From Isoetes taiwanensis (lineage: Eukaryota; Streptophyta; Lycopodiopsida; Isoetales; Isoetaceae): DNA of 64,000 nucleotides. The stretch's first letter is position 1. Every line of letters begins with the position of its first letter. Under the pieces are notes generated by a model that ran no database searches, was not told the origin of the DNA, and saw only the letters and a list, made by a program, of their open reading frames with translations. Shown in pieces: positions 34,641-52,184 of this stretch. A program made the translations under genes and the position numbers. The stretch is from positions 13,081,760-13,145,759 of the forward strand of contig JAJEKV010000021.1 in assembly GCA_021234155.1 (NCBI GenBank), in the 5' to 3' direction.

Positions 34641-34948
34641 TCAACCATGTATTACTTTCAAAAGCTTTTCGTTTATCTTTAAAGGCGTAGATACTGCAGA
34701 TGAGATTATTCTTCAGTGGGCGCAAAATAAAATTGTTATGGCTTACAATTGTTCTTCTCTTGATCAAGAGAAGAAAGTACTGATTTGGCATACTTACCTT
34801 CAGATTCATTCTTTTGCATAGGCAGGTGGTTGTGCTCAGTTGGATCGGTTTGTCCACTGGGGTTGTAGTCCTGTCTTTGCATTTTATGTTGCTCTAGTTC
34901 TTATTTGGTGAATAAAGCTTGTCATCCTTCAAAAAAAAAAAAAAAAAA
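34640..34948 (+). mobile_element. Retroposon fragment with poly(A) tail
   Basis: Ends ATAAAGCTTGTCATCCTTC followed by 18 A residues (34931-34948). The CCTTC-A(n) end matches the reverse-oriented inserts at 8260 and 28874. A short frame (DEIILQWAQNKIVMAYN) is readable but matches no family I recognise. The 5' end and target duplication are not clear. Confidence 0.55.
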
Positions 34949-35814
34949 CTTAAAGAAATACTTCGGATATTGCTCTTCTTCTTTTCCAACTTCCTCAACA
35001 ATCGCACGAAAGAATTTTATACATTCCATCCATTCTTCAAGAGTAGCATTAGAAGTATCTTCCTAAAAAGAAGGAATTCCCATTTGATATCTAATTGGTT
35101 AATTTTCATATCATACCCACTCCCTTCATCACTAGAAGCCAACTCTTCCTTAGAAGAGATTATCTTCCATCCCTGTAGAAAGTAGATGGACTTCTATCTT
35201 AATCTCATTATTGCTGTCACAAAAATGGAGATAGCTTGTGGACCAATCGTGTTTCGCTTGAGCCTGTAATAACCATAGATGTCACAAGTAATAAGAGGGA
35301 AGTAAATCCTCCACTAGCCATTTGTAAGATTACATAATCCACAAAGAATGTTACACTTGTTATTCTAGTAATGGACTCGCAAAGAACACAAAAAACTGTC
35401 TATAGATAGGCTTGTCATTCATTAGAGCAGTGGGGAGCTGACCATAGGAAAAACACCGAGCTACCCCATAAAAACTAAAATAATACATTACATACGCAAG
35501 AGTGAGGGCATTGGAGGAAAACCCTAATGATAAAATGTCGCCAACGACCTCGAAGATTCCCCAAGATGAGGGATAAACATATGGTTAAATGTACTACGTA
35601 GTAGATCCGTGTGATGAAGGAAGACTGGACAAAGGCAGAACACATGGAAAATACCCGTCAATTGTCAGGAAAAGATAAAAGAAGAATGCACACCATAGGC
35701 GAGCAACCATCTAAAGAAAGAAAATAAACCTAGCTAATCATAATAAGTATCCGTGAGACATTAGAACAAAAAAATGTACATAGAAAAATAGCATCACAAT
35801 TGGTGGAAAAAAAA
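34949..35814. other. Unassigned region
   Basis: No coding domain, RNA gene or clear repeat was recognised. Confidence 0.4.
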
Positions 35815-36015
35815 GGAAACAGCATCACCCAGCGCAGGTGAAAAATATTTAGCATCATCCAACGCGGGGAATAAGTAGCATCATCTAGCAGGTGGAGAAA
35901 AAATAATGTCACCCAGCAAGTGGACACAAAATAACATCACTCAAGGAAAAAAACAACAGGACCACCTAGCGGGTGGAGAAAATAATAGCATCATCCAGCG
36001 GGTAGAAAATAATAC
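35815..36015. repeat. Degenerate minisatellite, about 28-35-bp units
   Basis: About six imperfect units of the form AGCATCAYCCAGCGGGTGGAGAAAATA occur in succession, with variable length and a change toward GGACCACCTAGCGGG in the middle. AGCATCATC and GGTGGAGAAAA are the most constant parts. Confidence 0.75.
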
Positions 36016-36659
36016 CTAACAGTGTTACCAAGGATATTCAATGAAATATAAACAAGGGAATATCAATAAAAATTACGAAGGGAAAATACAAGAGAATGAA
36101 GGGAGGGAACCAAAGGGCAATCATGCACTGTCCAATAAGAGCAGACCTTGCCCATCATCAGCAGCTCCAACACATGAACCTGTTCCATAAGAATATCAGC
36201 AGGACAGTTCAACTGTCCATCATAACAAACAAAGGGGTAACATGAAGAAGCATGGGGACTTGAACCCCACCGACATGAATCGGTCCCATGATGCTTCACC
36301 TAGCATAATGGAACTCCCAAAGGGCGATCCATTATACCAGGGGGCTAATCCCGTGCAAGTGCTCAAGCATGCCAATGTCAATGCAACTTCCCTATCCTTC
36401 CAATTTTTTTTTGTTTTCTTATTGCAGAATTGACGCAACATACAAAAAAGAATCATGCTCCATGCAGGCTATGCAATGCAACTATAAACAAGAACATAAC
36501 AGATACTCAACCAAAGTCCCATGACATAACAGTTTCAATCAATTGGTGGTGATGTTTAATGCCTGTGCATACCTCCTTGCCAACCTGTCATTCCCATGTG
36601 CAATTGTTAGGGGGCTGCATGGGATTTTGAATGCTTGAGGGAGAACATGTCAATGTGCC

Positions 36660-37402
36660 TCAACTTTCGCAACAGCAACGCCTGTGCCGGTTCATGTGGC
36701 TCCTAAGGGCTTGCCTCTCCCTCGCCAACACCACATCTTCATCCCCTTCAATGCTTCCTATGGTCTCCTCCAGCTCATGGAATAGACGGCCCAACTGCAT
36801 CCGAAGCAAACACACAGAAGCTGCAACTATCTCTGCAAGAGTGTTAATATTCACAACACTGGTCAGCAACTCAGATGCCACGTGTGCCCGCTCTGCCTCT
36901 GCAGATGCCACAGGAGGACGTGGAAGCCCAGTGGAAATGATGTTCTCACACAGAGGGAACCTGAGGCAGTGCAGGCTCAGCTGGCCTGTCAGGAGGAGTA
37001 AAAGATTGCACGACCTCTTGCTGCCCATTCTCCACATGGGCAACAAAAGGCATTGGCATTGGAATGTTCCTGCATGGGCATCAAGTCATTCTTGTCAATC
37101 TTACAAAATGAAGGAATGCAAAAGAAGAACTAAATGCAGACAAAAAGCAAAGAAATGCAAACATGCCATCGATTGATAGCCATCGTGTAATCAATGGAGT
37201 CCAGATGAATGAAATTAGGCTGCTCGGACGTCCCCTCCATCCCAGGCCTGAACTTCTCGTCATCAATTTCAACGAAGCCCTCATCTCCATCTCCAGGACT
37301 GTATGTATCATCGTAATACCTCTTCCTCGCCTTATCCAATCGCTCAATGGGCTGCGTACTTGTAGGGATGTTAAAGATAACACAACGAACATCATTGGGC
37401 AT
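36660..37402 (-). pseudogene. C-terminal region downstream of the HUH endonuclease gene
   Basis: A frame from 37402 to 37130 (QPIERLDKARKRYYDDTYSP, then an acidic DGDEGFVEIDDEKF) appears to continue the Rep-like protein after a frameshift near 37395. Further down, 37046-36660 encodes a Leu/Ala-rich helical stretch (ELLTSVVNINTLAEIVAASV, LFHELEETIGSIEGDED) that may be the same protein's C-terminus or a second small protein. No domain recognised. Confidence 0.45.
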
Positions 37403-38195
37403 GGCCTGCTATGGGTTCAGTGTTATTCTCCGCGCTGCCTTCACGCGGTGCTCTGAAATGTAATGCACAGTTAGTAGTCAAGATCCATTGGCTAGATAGT
37501 ATGAACTTCCCCGTCCTCAACATCCGGCAGACAGTATACACAAGAGAAGCAGAGAGCTGCTTCCTCCCATGGTACTTCACAAAATGATGGGCTCTATGCA
37601 GCAAGCTCTTGTTGTCCAACACCATAACACTTTTGAGATCACCCGCGCCATGAAGGAGGTACATATCTTTGCCCATTTCAATCTGCTTGTCACTCACATT
37701 ATGAAGGCAAACCTTGAAGTGGATCTTCCCAAAGTCATTTAGGCAATATCCAACGAGTCCCTCAAAGCAATGCATCATTGTGTTCTTCAAAGCCTTGCAG
37801 ATGAGGAGGATGCTTGTTGGCTTCTGGGATCCCCAACCAAAGAACTTTTTGATAGCAGAGTTCACAGCCCGAGGTGTTCTCAACGTGGTCCTGAGCACCC
37901 CCTGACAATGCAAATGATCTAGCTCGGATCCCCTCTCAAGGGCCACAACCCCTGCAACAGTCTCATTCTTTAGGAAATCCACAAGTCTGTCAAACATGCT
38001 CGGTGGGACGTCACTCCCAGCATATCACAGGGTAAGGCTGACGTCCACCAACCCATTGTCCTCATCCTCACTATCTAATCTACCTCTGCCCTTACAGCTC
38101 TCCTTTGTATTCCCCACACAGAAAGCATCATCAATACAAAAAAAATTGGCCTCAGGAGGCAAAGCTTGTTTTTTACACCTAGCTGCCCTCAGCAT
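37395..38195 (-). pseudogene. HUH (Rep-like) endonuclease domain protein, possibly a Replitron-type transposase
   Basis: The frame opens at an ATG at 38195, is interrupted by one TGA at 38025-38027, and continues to 37395. Three motifs occur in the order expected for Rep-type HUH nucleases: a strand motif DVSLTL just before the TGA (about 38045-38028), the metal-binding HUH in LDHLHCQGVL (His codons near 37916 and 37910) and a catalytic-tyrosine candidate in GLVGYCLNDFGK (Tyr codon near 37748). Geminivirus- and circovirus-like Reps have YxxK here; this protein has Asn at the Lys position. No helicase domain is visible. From memory, HUH elements called Replitrons fit a Rep domain without helicase, but this is unconfirmed. 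The stop and a downstream frameshift suggest decay. Confidence 0.55.
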
Positions 38196-40277
38196 TTTAT
38201 CTCATTCCAAAAGTAGGTGCAGGCCTGAGACCACAATACAAGATAACTCCACAAGGTAATTGCAACATCAAACAGATAAATACAACTAGCAGATGAAGCT
38301 AAATTCAGAGCTTCTCTCCTCAAGCACGATGGAGAACACACTGTGACAACCCCAAAATTTAAAGACGAGACTCACCTTGGACTGGAAGAGGACATGGTGA
38401 AGATCTCTAGCGGCATATGGGAAACTGCTCCACCTCTGCTCCATCGCTTCCACACGCCGATGAACCCATCGACAACACAGCACTTCTAAAAAGGAAAACC
38501 CCTCGACCTAGCCGGACCGACCACTGCCATCCCAAATCCTAATTTTTGACATCAGCAAAATACTCCTTTGCCATACGAATACACCCCTTAACCTTCCCAA
38601 CTATTATGTTATGTCGACACAAAACAACAATTGCCCAAGATAATACACATCAAGTAAAAATATAGCCAATAGTGGAGCATTGAGGTTTAAACCTCGCTTG
38701 ACCCATCGCTCAGACTCCAATTGTCTCTGCCGAAGCTATTAACTTCTTCTCTAGAATTTTCGCCAAAAAAGTTTGCAAACAAAGGATTAAGAATGATGGT
38801 GCAATAATTGGAAGGACAATGTCTATCACCAGCTTGTAAATTGGTACCATTCTATTGATTGTCTAGTCAGAAGGAAATTCTTCATGGAGGGCTCTATTGA
38901 TTTGGAGAATTTTAGGTCCAAACCATTTCAACAGTTTTGCTTGAAATCCCTGCAAGTTAGTGGCTTAGCATTAGTTGGCATTGTAATCTTTGAATTATAT
39001 CCTTTGCCGTTAGTTGCAAGGCCGGATCTTTCTGCATTGGAACGACATTTGAGATCCCATAAAGGTCATATGCATGCAGAGTACCCATTATATAGGGAAA
39101 ATTATCCCTACCAAATCGATGGCTTAGAATGTAAAGTGAAGCAAAAAGGAAAAGGATACTAAAAAAGAACTCACTCCATTAAGGACGTATCGGAGTGGCC
39201 CTAATCTGGAGGCATGGCGAACGCCATGTTTCTGTTAAATCAACTGGTTAAGATTATAAGATAACTCAACCTAAGAACCTGTAATTGCTCCAGCAGATGT
39301 GTAAGAAGAATATTCTCATTTGTGTAAGAAGAATATTCTCATTGGCAACAAACACTTTTGGTTGGCAAATAGCGAATTCCTGGAATATATTAAAAAGGAA
39401 TCGCCTTGGCACGTTTCTTTTTCCAGCAAAAAAGGCAAATAACAAAAGGAGTGAATATTGTTTGCCACGTTGGTGCCGCATCAGCAACTATTTGACACGA
39501 GGGCATTGTCTCAATTCCTTTGCTTTGTAGGTGAAGTCGAGGAAGAACAGGTTGTATCCCTGCTGTGGCGGGGCGGCCCGGATCTGTCCGACGCTAATAA
39601 TTCTTCGGCTTATCATCCGACCAATCCTTCGATCGCCCACTACGGTAATCGATGCTCCTCTGCTCTCTAGCTCTAGGATTCTCTTTAGGGTTGCATTGCA
39701 TTGCCTTCTTCCTGGCAGCATGTTAAATGTTTTCAATCCTCTTTTGCAAATTCGATATGTCTACAACCTCGTGAATGCATTCTTTTTGTGACGACAAGTA
39801 GTTACTCAACTATTTTCTTACTTCTTATGTTGTTGTTGGTCTGGTCATTTTGTAATGGGTGGTATGGTTTTTATACGACCCAAGCTACTTCTTCTCTCAT
39901 TTAAATGAGCGTTAACTTTCATGACAGCAAAGTCTAGTGCTTTTTGGAGGCATGCCATTCTGTGCGTGTTTCACCTTTTGTCATGCACAAAGTTGTTACC
40001 TTTTGACCTAAGGCTCCGACTTGAGGGGTGCTGTTTCATCTTGCGACAAGAATGCTAAAGCCGCAAATGACCTGAACATAACTGACAGTGACATCTATGT
40101 CCCATCTATGATCATTTGACAGTGACTATGTCCCATATATGATCATTTGATCTTTGAAATTTAGAAGCTGCAAGTAGTATATCTATGTCACTTTAGCTGA
40201 CGGAGGGGTTGATGCAGAATCAAAGACTTCATATGTTCGCATCCAAAACTTAACTAAGGAAGAATCTTGTTTTCAAG
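38196..40277. other. Region upstream of the SR140/RRC1 gene
   Basis: Likely holds the promoter and 5' UTR exon(s) of the downstream gene, since its first coding exon has only two codons before an intron. A CT-rich stretch ending GCAGCATG at about 39660-39722 could be a leader, but no transcription start can be fixed. A 22-bp tandem repeat, GTGTAAGAAGAATATTCTCATT, occurs twice at about 39299-39341. Confidence 0.4.
38884..39162 (+). CDS. Unrecognised 92-residue ORF
   Basis: ATG-initiated frame with a hydrophobic segment (VSGLALVGIVIFELYPLPLV, about residues 28-47) followed by a His/Tyr-rich charged part (SHKGHMHAEYPLYRENYPYQ) and a Lys-rich end. It resembles no family I can name. It could be a small membrane-protein fragment or chance. 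Confidence 0.25.
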   Translation: MEGSIDLENFRSKPFQQFCLKSLQVSGLALVGIVIFELYPLPLVARPDLSALERHLRSHKGHMHAEYPLYRENYPYQIDGLECKVKQKGKGY

Positions 40278-45897
<5,620 letters not shown>

Positions 45898-46455
45898 TTG
45901 GAGGCTTGTTTTGTATTATATTTAGTCTTATCATCGAGTTTTGTTCCAACTGCCAAAACTCCAGTATGTGCTATCCGTTTAGGCAATGCACGAATTTTCC
46001 AGCATGCTTAAGCCTACTCGCATGCATTGGGAGATGTTTTCCCTGATGCTAAGACATTATTGTCCAACTTGGATACAGTAGTGAAGTCACACCAACCATC
46101 GTGTATTAAGGAACTAGAAAGCAAGGCTAGCTTTCTTGTATGATTATTTACATTATGAGTGTCAAATGTAATTTGAAAAGGCTTTGAGCAGATTTTGGCT
46201 TCACTTGGTATACTGTTTCTAGGCTTCTTACAAGAAAACTCATATACAAAATGTGATTAATTCTCTCAGCAGTTTTCTGCATTTGGCCCCTAATTTGATT
46301 AGAAGCCGCAGAATTGTCTAAAACACAACAAATGTATATAAAATTAGTCAACTAATCAAACACCGAATAATGGTTTTGGTATGCAAAAAGCTCTATGGCT
46401 GCAGGAATGGGGCTTTAAGCTAATAACAAATTAAATAAAAATGTTTAATACTAAA
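45898..46455 (+). other. 3' UTR and downstream flank of SR140/RRC1
   Basis: Follows the TGA at 45895-45897. TTGTATTATATTTAG and other T/A-rich stretches could serve as polyadenylation signals, but no site is decisive. No other gene is seen before the Helitron-like end. Confidence 0.4.
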
Positions 46456-46483
46456 CTAGTAACATTGCCCGGCGTTGCCGGGC
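46456..46483 (-). mobile_element. Helitron-like 3' terminus
   Basis: On the minus strand, a perfect GCCCGGC-AAC-GCCGGGC hairpin (46483-46467) is followed by AATGTTA and CTAG, with T next outside (46455). A GC-rich hairpin 6-12 nt before CTRR, inserted before T, is the defining 3' end of plant Helitrons. The element would extend to higher coordinates; its 5' TC end was not located, so only the terminus is annotated. Confidence 0.55.
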
Positions 46484-47680
46484 TTTAGCTACAACATATT
46501 ATGTGGGCATGGATGTACCATTTATTGAAGGGTCAGTATATAAGAAAATTTGAGATGTTCCTGAGCTTGATTAGTTGGGGTTCCTCAAGTGTTTGTCCTG
46601 TTTGGATTTGAGGTTGTTCTTTTGGTAGCACATTTCTATTTTAGATAACTAAGATGCACAACAATGAAAGGGAGGCAAGAAGACAAAAGGTAACAAAGAG
46701 TTGTGGGAATTTGACAAAGACTTGTGAGTGTTTGAAGCTGTAGATAAATCAACCTCCTGGGAATCATTAATTGCATCATATTTGACCATACTTTAGCAAT
46801 TGTTTGTCATCTTTCATTTTTTAACGCCTTAATGAAGTTGGCAATCATGTGCTTAAGGTTTGTGCCAAGTCGTATAGACATTGCAAATGAAATGTTTTTT
46901 GCTTTTGTTATTTGTCCCATCCACAAAGAAAATCAAGAAGGAAATCCCATTATTCTAGATTGGAGCAACGATTTTTCCTTGACTATAAAGAAGAAAATCC
47001 CATTGTGCAATTGCTAATAGGCCAAGTGTAATTGAATGATGTTAATATTTCTAAAGCAATAGTCTCTCCTTGCCTCTGCCAATGTGCCCCCAATGCCAAT
47101 GTGCCCCCAAGCTGGAGATACTACAAACAAATTTACAAATGCGAAAGCTGACAATCATTGATTACCGAGTACTTATAATAGTTTTGCGCTAATTCAAATT
47201 GTTGTAAAACCATAGGTACAAAGATGGCGTGCAATTTATTGCACCTTTGAGATCCGTTGTTATAGATCAAAATTAAGCCTGTCAAAATCTTGTATCTCTC
47301 CCTAGATACGAATGATTCATTTGACTCCACAATTTCCTGTAAGAGACCAAGGATTGATTACAAATATTCTCAACGTATTGAATGCATATGCATACTAAAG
47401 CACAACCTTATAGAAGTGGGAAAAAAATAAACACAGTGACATTGATTTGAAAACTCTTGCCCTAAGTGGTGTTCCATAGTCATGCCTGCAAAGTAGATTA
47501 GATCAAGAAGTGAATGATAATTTTTGTTTTTATCTTTTATCATAATATTCAATATATATTGCCTTCAAATATGCTTTGAATGGGGATGAACATTATTGGA
47601 TTTCATAAGCCAAATTAGTAAGCAACATGATTGGGTGGACATGTATATTGTTTGGATAAATTCATGGACATCACGTATGT
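46484..47680. other. Unassigned region, possible body of a non-autonomous Helitron
   Basis: AT-rich, with no Rep/helicase or other domain. CCAATGTGCCCCCAA is repeated at about 47078-47110. No gene could be supported. Confidence 0.35.
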
Positions 47681-49975
47681 AGAGGATGTGGCATCCAATT
47701 CTAGAGAGAATAAAAAAGAAACTGAATAACTACAGGAGCGGTTTATCCTTTACTGGTAGAATTATCATTGCAAACTCTGTCCTAACCTCTTCACATGTGT
47801 ATTTCTCTTCTGCCTTAATTGCTCCTATATCTATATATTCTGACTTAGAGAAAATCATAAGGAATTTTATCTGGAATGGTTCTCACTTAGTCAATTGAAA
47901 TTCAATTTCTAGGCCAAAAAAGTTAGGAGTTCTAGGTTGTAAGAATTTGCATATTCAAGCTTGTTCTTTGGCAGGAAAATATATCTGGAGAACTTTTATG
48001 GGTAATGCCTCTCCTACTTCTAAATTAATTGCTTATTGGTTGAATATTTCTTATCCCTCGAATCATCCTACTATTAAGCATTGTCTCCTGAATCTGCCTT
48101 TGCTCATTTGCACCCTGCTCCAAATTCTTCTCCTCTAATGCAAACTTTTTTATGGCCTGGAATAAAATTCAATCTTGTCTTTAGAGTGATAAAGTCATTG
48201 ATGCTAGTATGAACACAAATCTATTCTGGTCTTCTATCTTCCAAAATCAACACTCTAAAGTGCTAGCCATCAAGCATCCTAGGATCTACAATAAATGGTC
48301 TGAGAAAGGGATCTTGAGAATAAAATACCTTTATAGGAATAATAAATCTTTTATTTCCTAGACTGCCTTAAAGTCGATTATTAGGGGTACTTCGAGTGAC
48401 AAGAAGCTATATGCTCACTTCAAGAATATTCTTGTTCCTTTCAAGAATTTCAATGCCTATAATAGTACTATGGGATGGACATTAAAAGAGAAGAATGTCA
48501 ACAAGGTTAGTGAAATCTATTCCTCTTTGAGTCATATTGATGCTTTTGTCAAAGCCATGCAAAAATGATCCTTAAATCATACATGAATTCTTTCTCTTTT
48601 CAAAAACATATGGAATTCCTACTGTACACCAAAGATCAGCTTCTTCATTTGGCTTGTGGCTCAAAAAAGTTTGACTAATCTCCTTTGTCTAAGAGATACA
48701 ATGTCTCATCTCTTTGTCATTCTGTTGCTTACAGGAAGAGTCCATGGAACACATTTTCCTCTGTCCTAAGTTGATATCTTTTTGGTCATGGTTCTCAAAC
48801 AGATTTGATAGATATCCGCACCATAAAGATATTAATAATATTTTTTCTTTCCTGCGACAAAAAGATACTTTTGCAAACACTCTTGTTTACACTGCTTTCT
48901 GGAACGTTTGGAAAGCTAGAAATAGACTTCTAGTGGTTCCAAACCCTTCTCTGTTTTTTGGATTAAAATGCATTTTCAGCTGGATATTGAATCCATTGCG
49001 ACTTCTCACAAAAGAAAACATGGGGAGAACTACAACAGAAATTGGGACTCCATAGGGCTAGATACAGGGGCTCCTTTGATATTTTTTTATCTAATTTAAA
49101 CATTATTGATTCTAATGCTCCTTACTCTGACTATGGCAGAATATCTGGGAGAGGGATCTTCTAAATTCGAGAGATATGGACAGTTATGAGGCTTCTATAC
49201 ACTGGCCAAAACATACAGGGAGACAGCTCACCCTTCGAATTCATATAGGACATAGAGAACTCAAGAGTAAGAGAAGCAGATTGGGCTAGAGTCTACAGTA
49301 GAGAAGTCATGCAGATGCATTATCTATTTGAATTCCTATACAACACACATTTCAATATGACTGCAAGGTAGTTGAGTAGATATAGGGAGATGTATTATGG
49401 TCACAAGTTACTGGCAGATCTATATGGCACATTGCTCCTGCTGAAAAGAAAGTTTATCATCTCTTCTCATTCATAATGATTCTGGCCATAACAGATACAT
49501 CCATGGCTCGACAAGTGATTTTACAAGCACTACAATGAGTGGTTTGAAGCTCATCTTGGAGATCAGAACTAATTTTCATTCCCCTTTCCATCATCAACCC
49601 CTTCTCCTATTCATAAATTCCCACAATCCTGACCATTTTGACTTGAATCCAGGTCTCATTTACTTAAGGTCATGGTTGGTATTTTGATTTTTATTTTATA
49701 AAAACTTGAAGATGTCTCATGCAATTGCAGCTGCTTCAATTTCATATTTCAAGGGAACAATTATACACTTGGAGATCTTATAGTTTACTTCTTATGCTAT
49801 TGTATTATTATAGCTCTAATTCCAGTTCAGAAATCAATTTTGAAAACACATTAAGATAATGGATCTTCTTTTATGAGGACCTTTATCAGTATGTCCTGCT
49901 TTTTGAGCAGATTGTTATATGGCTTGTATGGCTTTTTTTAATTAATGAAAAAATCTATTCTTACTTTCAAAAAAG
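47681..49975 (+). mobile_element. LINE 3' part, beginning mid-ORF2
   Basis: Starts at WHPILERIKKKLNNYRSGLS, equivalent to about 60045 of the LINE at 54490, and runs through FTGRIIIANSVLTSSHVYFS, LEKIIRNFIWNGSHLVN, the C-terminal zf-RVT region (QEESMEHIFLCPKLISFWSW), a small ORF3-like region near 49290-49450 and a TTACTTTCAAAAAAG tail. Several stops are present. It contains almost exactly the part that the LINE copy at 22274-27350 lacks, in opposite orientation. Confidence 0.85.
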
Positions 49976-50082
49976 AAGGGGGAAACTGCTCTATAAACCT
50001 GGAATAAGGCAGCCGAGTTTGTAACATGGCACGATGCTTATCATAAATTTGCCTTGGAAACATAAAAAGATAGTGGCTGTTG

Positions 50083-50560
50083 TTTTTTTTTTTTGAAAAA
50101 TATAGGAATATATTAAACCACTAGAATGCGATCAAGTACAATGATAAGTGTGGTGCTAAGAAATGAAGTGCCCATCATGATTCACAATCTGTAGGAATGC
50201 CGACCAAATTTCCCGCTTAACTGTGCTAGACAAGCTTGAGACTTGGTAAGCCTGCCATAACTTATGCCTCAAGATCGGAACCAACCGAAAAGGGCTAAGC
50301 ACTGCATTCTTAAAGACCTTCGCTCTCCGTCTTTTCCAAATCAACCACAGAAGCCAAGCTCTGCATAAATGGAACGCCTGCTGCTTGGCCACTGGCCAAC
50401 TGCTAGGAAAGACTCCCAAGAGAATCTTCTGACTGCACAGTGAAGACCCAAAGAGGGCTCTCACCCAGGACCAAGCTGCCCAGAAAATTCGCTTTCTTTT
50501 GCCCTCTTCTGGTAATCTTCTAGATGCAATCTTTTTTAACATTAGCAATGTTCATATAAA
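50083..50560 (-). mobile_element. 5'-truncated LINE of a second family
   Basis: A T run at about 50083-50094 followed by GAAAAATATAGGAATATATT marks the poly(A) end on the minus strand. The frame 50548-50156 encodes the C-terminal zf-RVT part of an L1-type ORF2 (FWAAWSWVRALFGS, WPVAKQQAFHLCRAWLLWLI, WKRRRAKVFKN). It differs from the other LINEs in this window. Confidence 0.75.
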
Positions 50561-52184
50561 TGCTTGAGCAACAATTATATCATGACAAGTATAGACCAAT
50601 TTATGAGATGGCCAATTTGGCCAGATGAAATGATGCACCCAAATTTTATGTTTGAATAAGTTCGTTCACCTCTAACTGACGTACAATTATAACTGACCCC
50701 TAAGAAATGTGCAAATCATATAGGTAGCAACATCATGACAATGAAGTCAATTAAAATGTGCCTCTGCATCCATGATCTAGCCACAGAGCAACATGGTTTT
50801 CTATAACAAAATACATTCTCTCTTTGCAATATTGTTTATTTAGGTGAATAATACTATTAGATCCATTGTTTGTCACAAATTGCCTTTGATATTTTTGCAT
50901 TCAATGCAAGCATTTCATGTATATATATGACAGTTCAGGGTGGCATATAATGAATTTTCAAGATGATAATCTCAACTTCCAAGAAGCAGCATGAATGACA
51001 TGCTCAAACTTAAAGAAGGCAGTCTTTCTATATTTGTCATATCAAGACAAGATATTTTGTTAAATCTTCAAGAACAATAGTCCCTCTCGAGGTCAAGATG
51101 TGCTTTTGAATGACTTGGCCAATTAATGTGCTTGAAATTCATATAATTTATATGGATTTAGGTTTAGACATTTGCTGCAGCATATCATTGGAACTGGGCC
51201 TTTCTTGACTATACAAGCTTCTGATCAAGTTGCTGGGTCAGATCCTTTTAATCATATTATTTTGCAGCAGGTTATTCCCTCTTAATAAAGGCTTTGTACT
51301 TACGAACATATATATCTAGCTCTGTATTTCTTTGCTTTAAAAAACATCAATGCATAATGCCTGTATTTTCTTTATATACAAAGATGTCAAAGAATAATCC
51401 CTAGATTTTGTTTTACATATAGAAAAAAGCATGATCTTATGGGTATGTATATATTTTTGTCTTTCCTTGCTTGGTGGCTTTCTTAAGGTGAGAACCACAA
51501 TGAGTTTTAAAGCAAAAAGGATAGTAAATCATTGTTTTTGTTTATAAAACTTCGATGAAATGTATCATGGATATAAATTGATCGTGTGCCAATTAGATAT
51601 TTTTATTCAAACTTATTATATATTTTTCAACCATGCAGATTGGCAAAGGTGCTGAGGAATTAGCACAAAGCATAGACCCAACCACACCGCATAGAGTAAC
51701 AAGGGCAGATTCACCAGTCGAATACCATAGCCCAGTTCTTGAGGGTTTCTTGATTGGGATGCTGGGTAGCACGTCACTTGACCTGGTTCGGCTTGGCAAC
51801 ACTAGCTCCTGCATCAACAACACAGTCCATATCCCAGCACGATCCCAGAGCCAGTCAAGACCTCACCCCTTTGCTGGAATTGGCCCAGCACAACACCACA
51901 CGACAGTCTTTACAGATCCGTTTCCCAGCATCAAAACTAGTACTGGTCACCATCGAAACAATGGGCCTGGCAGTGGTCTCGTACTCGCCAGCATCAATAT
52001 GGCCAAAGGATCTACGAATAGATTCGAGCGCAATCTGCAGGAATATGAGGCATTCAGAAGGGCAACCTTCCAAGATGAGTGGCGCAAGCATTTTATTCTC
52101 AAGCCTGACTTGCCAGACCTCCTGGACCACTTCTTTGCGCTACAGTAATAGGTGCTTCCATGCTTCTCTACGTCAGATCTGTCA
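50561..52184. other. Unassigned region flanking the chromovirus LTR
   Basis: A 171-codon plus-strand frame (51633-52148) ends FILKPDLPDLLDHFFAL but shows no recognised domain. It may be flanking or older transposon DNA. Confidence 0.35.

Noticed and set aside
36631-37176. 181-codon plus-strand ORF
   Set aside because: It is antisense to the C-terminal region of the HUH gene, has low-complexity Ser/Arg composition and no domain.
47285-47310. 5' TC end of the Helitron whose 3' end is at 46456
   Set aside because: A|TCTAGGGAGAGATAC on the minus strand fits the short TC rule, but that rule is too weak and nothing else supports it.
51633-52148. Gag of the neighbouring chromovirus
   Set aside because: It lies outside the 3' LTR, on the opposite strand, and shows no zinc knuckle or gypsy Gag motifs.
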